From Hyphomicrobiales bacterium (lineage in GTDB: Bacteria > Pseudomonadota > Alphaproteobacteria > Rhizobiales > JALURZ01), in contig JALURZ010000250.1 of the NCBI GenBank assembly GCA_027058735.1, positions 1 through 20,843 on the forward strand: a stretch of DNA of 20,843 nt, read 5' to 3'. The notes under the pieces are model-generated. The model saw nothing but the letters and a program-made list of their open reading frames with translations. It was not told where the DNA came from and ran no database searches. A program made the position numbers and the translations under genes. This document shows, one piece after another, positions 18,098 through 20,843 of this stretch. How positions within the stretch are numbered: position 1 is the first letter of the stretch; the number at the start of each line of letters is the position of its first letter.

Positions 18098-18568
18098 ATG
18101 TCACGGCGACATCGCGCGGAAAAACGGGACATTATTCCCGACGCCAAATTTGGCGATCAGGTTGTGACCAAGTTCATGAACAGTCTGATGCGCGACGGCA
18201 AGAAGTCGACCGCGGAGCGGATTGTCTATGGCGCGTTCGACCGGATCGAGGAAAAGACCAAGCAGGATCCGATCGGCGTTTTTCACGAAGCGCTGGAGAA
18301 GGTCATGCCGCAGATCGAAGTGCGCTCGCGCCGGGTTGGCGGGGCGACCTACCAGGTTCCGGTCGAGGTGCGGGTCGATCGCCGCCAGGCGCTTGCAATC
18401 CGCTGGATCATAAGGGCCGCGACCGCGCGCAGCGAAACCACGATGGTGGCGCGCCTGTCCGGCGAACTGCTTGATGCGTCGAACGAGCGTGGCGCGGCGG
18501 TCAAGAAGCGTGAAGACACCCACCGCATGGCCGAAGCGAACCGCGCGTTCTCACATTATCGCTGGTAA
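18098..18568 (+). CDS. rpsG: 30S ribosomal protein S7
   Basis: The protein is 156 aa. S7 nucleates assembly of the 16S rRNA 3' domain and contacts E-site tRNA; in E. coli it represses its own operon. It begins MSRRHRAEKRDIIPDAKFGD, and has KFMNSLMRDGKKSTAERIVY, the basic beta hairpin VRSRRVGGATYQVPVEVR, and a C-terminus ending EANRAFSHYRW. GGAG lies upstream of the ATG. fusA starts 48 nt after it. Confidence 0.99.
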   Translation: MSRRHRAEKRDIIPDAKFGDQVVTKFMNSLMRDGKKSTAERIVYGAFDRIEEKTKQDPIGVFHEALEKVMPQIEVRSRRVGGATYQVPVEVRVDRRQALAIRWIIRAATARSETTMVARLSGELLDASNERGAAVKKREDTHRMAEANRAFSHYRW

Positions 18569-18616
18569 GGGAACGTCTGGTTTCATTTTGAGAATTGAAA
18601 AAACCGCAGAAGACAG

Positions 18617-20692
18617 ATGGCACGCACAACCCCCATTGAAGACTATCGCAACATCGGCATCATGGCCCATATCGACGCCGGCAAGACGACGACGACGGAG
18701 CGGATCCTGTATTATACCGGCCGCAGCCACAAGATGGGCGAAGTCCATGACGGTGCGGCCACCATGGACTGGATGGAGCAGGAGCAGGAACGCGGCATCA
18801 CGATCACGTCCGCGGCAACAACCTGTTTCTGGAAAGCCAAGCGCATTAATATCATCGATACGCCGGGCCATGTCGATTTCACAATCGAGGTTGAGCGTTC
18901 CCTGCGCGTGCTCGACAGCGCGGTGGCGCTGCTTGACGCCAATGCGGGCGTGGAACCGCAGACGGAAACCGTGTGGCGGCAGGCCGACCGGTATAATGTG
19001 CCGCGGATGATTTTCGTCAACAAGATGGACAAGACCGGCGCGGATTTCGACCGTTCCGTTGAAATGATCAGGGAGCGGCTGGGCGCCAATCCGCTGGTGC
19101 TGCAACTGCCGGTCGGCGCGGAGAACGATTTCCGGGGCGTTGTCGATCTCATCAATATGAAGGCGATCATCTGGGACGAGGAATCCCTCGGCGCCAAATT
19201 CCACGAAGAAGACATTCCCCACGATCTTGCCGATCGCGCGGCCAGGGCGCGCGAGGCCATGATCGAGGCGGTCGTCGAAATCGACGATGCGGCGATGGAG
19301 GCCTATCTGGAAGGCAGCGAGCCGGATATCGAAACCGTGATGCGGCTGGTCCGCAAGGGCACGGCGGACAGTGTTTTCGTTCCCGTCCTGTGTGGCTCCG
19401 CCTTCAAGAACAAAGGGGTGCAGCCGCTGCTGGACGCCATTGTCGATTTTTTGCCAAGCCCGCTCGACATTCCCGCGATCAGGGCGATCGACGTCAAGAA
19501 CGATAAGGAAATCGAACGGCGCGCCAGCGACACGGAGCCCCTCTCGATGCTGGCCTTCAAGATCATGAACGATCCGTTCGTGGGCTCGCTCACGTTCTGC
19601 CGGATTTATTCGGGCAGGCTGGAGACCGGCAGTTCCCTGATCAATACGGTGAAGGACAAGCGCGAGCGCGTCGGGCGCATGCTGCTGATGCATTCCAATC
19701 ACCGCGAGGACATCAAGATTGCGCATGCCGGCGATATCGTGGCGCTGGCCGGCCTCAAGCAGACGACCACGGGCGATACGCTGTGCGATCCGGCGCACCC
19801 GGTCATCCTGGAGCGCATGGAATTTCCTGAACCGGTGATTGAAATCGCCATCGAGCCGAAAACCAAGGCCGATCAGGAGAAGATGGGCGTGGCGCTGGCC
19901 AGGCTCGCCCAGGAGGACCCCTCCTTCCGGGTCAAGACCGATGAGGAATCCGGGCAGACGATCATCGCGGGAATGGGGGAACTGCATCTCGATATTCTCG
20001 TTGACCGCATGAAGCGGGAGTTCAAGGTCGAGGCCAATATCGGCGCCCCCCAGGTCGCCTATCGCGAAACCATCACCAGGGCGGCGGAAGTCGACTACAC
20101 GCACAAGAAACAGACCGGCGGTTCGGGCCAGTTCGCGCGGGTGAAAATGACGGTCGAGCCGCTGCCGGCCGGCACGGGATATGAGTTTGAAAGCAAGGTG
20201 GTCGGCGGATCGGTGCCCAAGGAGTATATTCCCGGCGTCGAGAAAGGCGTCAAGAGCGTGCTGGAAAGCGGCGTGCTGGCCGGCTTCCCGATGCTCGATC
20301 TCAAGGTTACCCTGATCGACGGTGCGCACCATGATGTGGATTCCAGCGTCATGGCCTTCGAGATTGCCGCCCGCGCCGCGTTTCGCGAAGCGGTGTTGAA
20401 TGCCGGCGTCAAACTGCTGGAACCGGTCATGAAGGTCGAGGTGGTGACGCCGGAAGACTATATGGGCGATATCATTGGCGATCTGAACAGCCGGCGCGGT
20501 CAGATCAGCGGCACCGAATTGCGCGGCGTGACCACCGCGATCAACGCCATGGTGCCGCTGGCCAACATGTTTGGCTATGTCAACAACCTGCGCTCCATGA
20601 GCCAGGGGCGCGCGCTGTTCACCATGCAGTTCGATCACTACAGCCAGGTGCCGCGCGCGGTGTCCGACGAGGTGCGCGCGAAACTGGCTTAA
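18617..20692 (+). CDS. fusA: Elongation factor G
   Basis: The protein is 691 aa. EF-G with GTP drives translocation and, with RRF, ribosome recycling. GTPase motifs are AHIDAGKTTTTE (G1), RGITITSAATT (G2), DTPGHVDF (G3), NKMDKTGADF (G4) and GSAFKNKG (G5). Domain II runs from about residue 290 (DTEPLSMLAFKIMNDPFVG). Domain IV carries KKQTGGSGQFARVKM, and domain V carries VEVVTPEDYMGDIIGDLNSR with the C-terminal HYSQVPRAVSDEV. The ribosome-binding site is weak (AGAAGA), so translational coupling to rpsG is possible. It ends 79 nt before tuf2. Confidence 0.99.
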   Translation: MARTTPIEDYRNIGIMAHIDAGKTTTTERILYYTGRSHKMGEVHDGAATMDWMEQEQERGITITSAATTCFWKAKRINIIDTPGHVDFTIEVERSLRVLDSAVALLDANAGVEPQTETVWRQADRYNVPRMIFVNKMDKTGADFDRSVEMIRERLGANPLVLQLPVGAENDFRGVVDLINMKAIIWDEESLGAKFHEEDIPHDLADRAARAREAMIEAVVEIDDAAMEAYLEGSEPDIETVMRLVRKGTADSVFVPVLCGSAFKNKGVQPLLDAIVDFLPSPLDIPAIRAIDVKNDKEIERRASDTEPLSMLAFKIMNDPFVGSLTFCRIYSGRLETGSSLINTVKDKRERVGRMLLMHSNHREDIKIAHAGDIVALAGLKQTTTGDTLCDPAHPVILERMEFPEPVIEIAIEPKTKADQEKMGVALARLAQEDPSFRVKTDEESGQTIIAGMGELHLDILVDRMKREFKVEANIGAPQVAYRETITRAAEVDYTHKKQTGGSGQFARVKMTVEPLPAGTGYEFESKVVGGSVPKEYIPGVEKGVKSVLESGVLAGFPMLDLKVTLIDGAHHDVDSSVMAFEIAARAAFREAVLNAGVKLLEPVMKVEVVTPEDYMGDIIGDLNSRRGQISGTELRGVTTAINAMVPLANMFGYVNNLRSMSQGRALFTMQFDHYSQVPRAVSDEVRAKLA

Positions 20693-20737
20693 CGGTTTGG
20701 TCCGGGCCGAGGGGTCCGCGGGAAGTCCGAAAATCCG

Positions 20738-20771
20738 CAAGGGAATGGTTTGAGACAAGGGAATGATTTGA
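20738..20771 (+). repeat. Two-unit version of the 18-bp tandem repeat before tuf2
   Basis: A first unit with 16 of 18 bases, CAAGGGAATGGTTTGA (20738-20753), is followed by a full unit ending ATGATTTGA (20754-20771). The tuf2 ATG follows directly. The layout matches 3797-3850 but with one unit fewer. Both units contain the two-codon ATG-Val/Ile-TGA frame. Confidence 0.93.
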
Positions 20772-20843
20772 ATGTCGAAGGAAAAGTTTGAGCGCACGAA
20801 GCCGCATTGCAACATTGGCACGATTGGTCATGTTGACCATGGC
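20772..20843 (+). CDS. tuf: Elongation factor Tu (second copy), N-terminal fragment
   Basis: The window ends after 24 codons (MSKEKFERTKPHCNIGTIGH then VDHG), reaching into the G1 loop. All 72 bases are identical to the start of the first tuf gene at 3851, which suggests that the two copies are kept alike by gene conversion. Its place after fusA is the classical end of the str operon (tufA in E. coli). Confidence 0.97.
   Translation, partial: MSKEKFERTKPHCNIGTIGHVDHG

Overview
The window is a GC-rich stretch of bacterial chromosome, almost certainly from an alphaproteobacterium. The order tRNA-Tyr, tRNA-Gly, tuf, tRNA-Trp, secE, nusG, rplK, rplA, rplJ, rplL, rpoB, rpoC, rpsL, rpsG, fusA, tuf is the usual alphaproteobacterial fusion of the tufB-secE-rif-str blocks. 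The protein sequences fit this too: RpoB is 1363 aa with an alpha-type rifampicin region, RpoC is 1420 aa, SecE is short with one membrane segment, and there are two tuf genes. I cannot name the genus. I see no mobile element, CRISPR array, prophage or rRNA gene.

Left flank (1-3480). On the minus strand are the start of a TRAP transporter membrane subunit (cut by the window edge) and, directly upstream of it, a TAXI-type solute-binding protein. A palindromic operator-like element lies in their promoter region. Next come a minus-strand tRNA-Thr(UGU) with its own promoter, a plus-strand gene for a small secreted protein of unknown function, and a minus-strand rlmB (23S rRNA 2'-O-methyltransferase) whose predicted promoter sits so close to the ATG that the mRNA should be leaderless.

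Translation and transcription block (3386-20843, all plus). A strong TTGACA promoter with an AT-rich upstream stretch and a GC-rich discriminator starts a tRNA-Tyr/tRNA-Gly/tuf/tRNA-Trp transcript. It leads into secE-nusG, rplK-rplA, rplJ-rplL and rpoB-rpoC. The gaps between these pairs hold hairpins where ribosomal-protein autoregulation is known in other bacteria: the L11 leader, the L10 leader with a possible attenuator, and the rplL-rpoB gap. A second predicted promoter after rpoC, followed by a structured leader of about 250 nt, starts rpsL-rpsG-fusA-tuf. A perfect 24-nt palindrome sits between rpsL and rpsG, where S7 represses its own operon in E. coli.

The least ordinary element is an 18-bp tandem repeat abutting the tuf start codon: three units before tuf1 and about two before tuf2. 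Every unit contains a two-codon reading frame (ATG-Val/Ile-TGA) in frame with tuf, and the last stop touches the tuf ATG. The two tuf 5' ends are identical as far as both can be seen, and they form direct repeats 16.9 kb apart around the whole RNA polymerase and ribosomal-protein block.

Together the genes supply RNA polymerase beta and beta', elongation factors Tu and G, NusG, the SecE translocase subunit, six ribosomal proteins and four tRNAs, all expected to follow growth rate.
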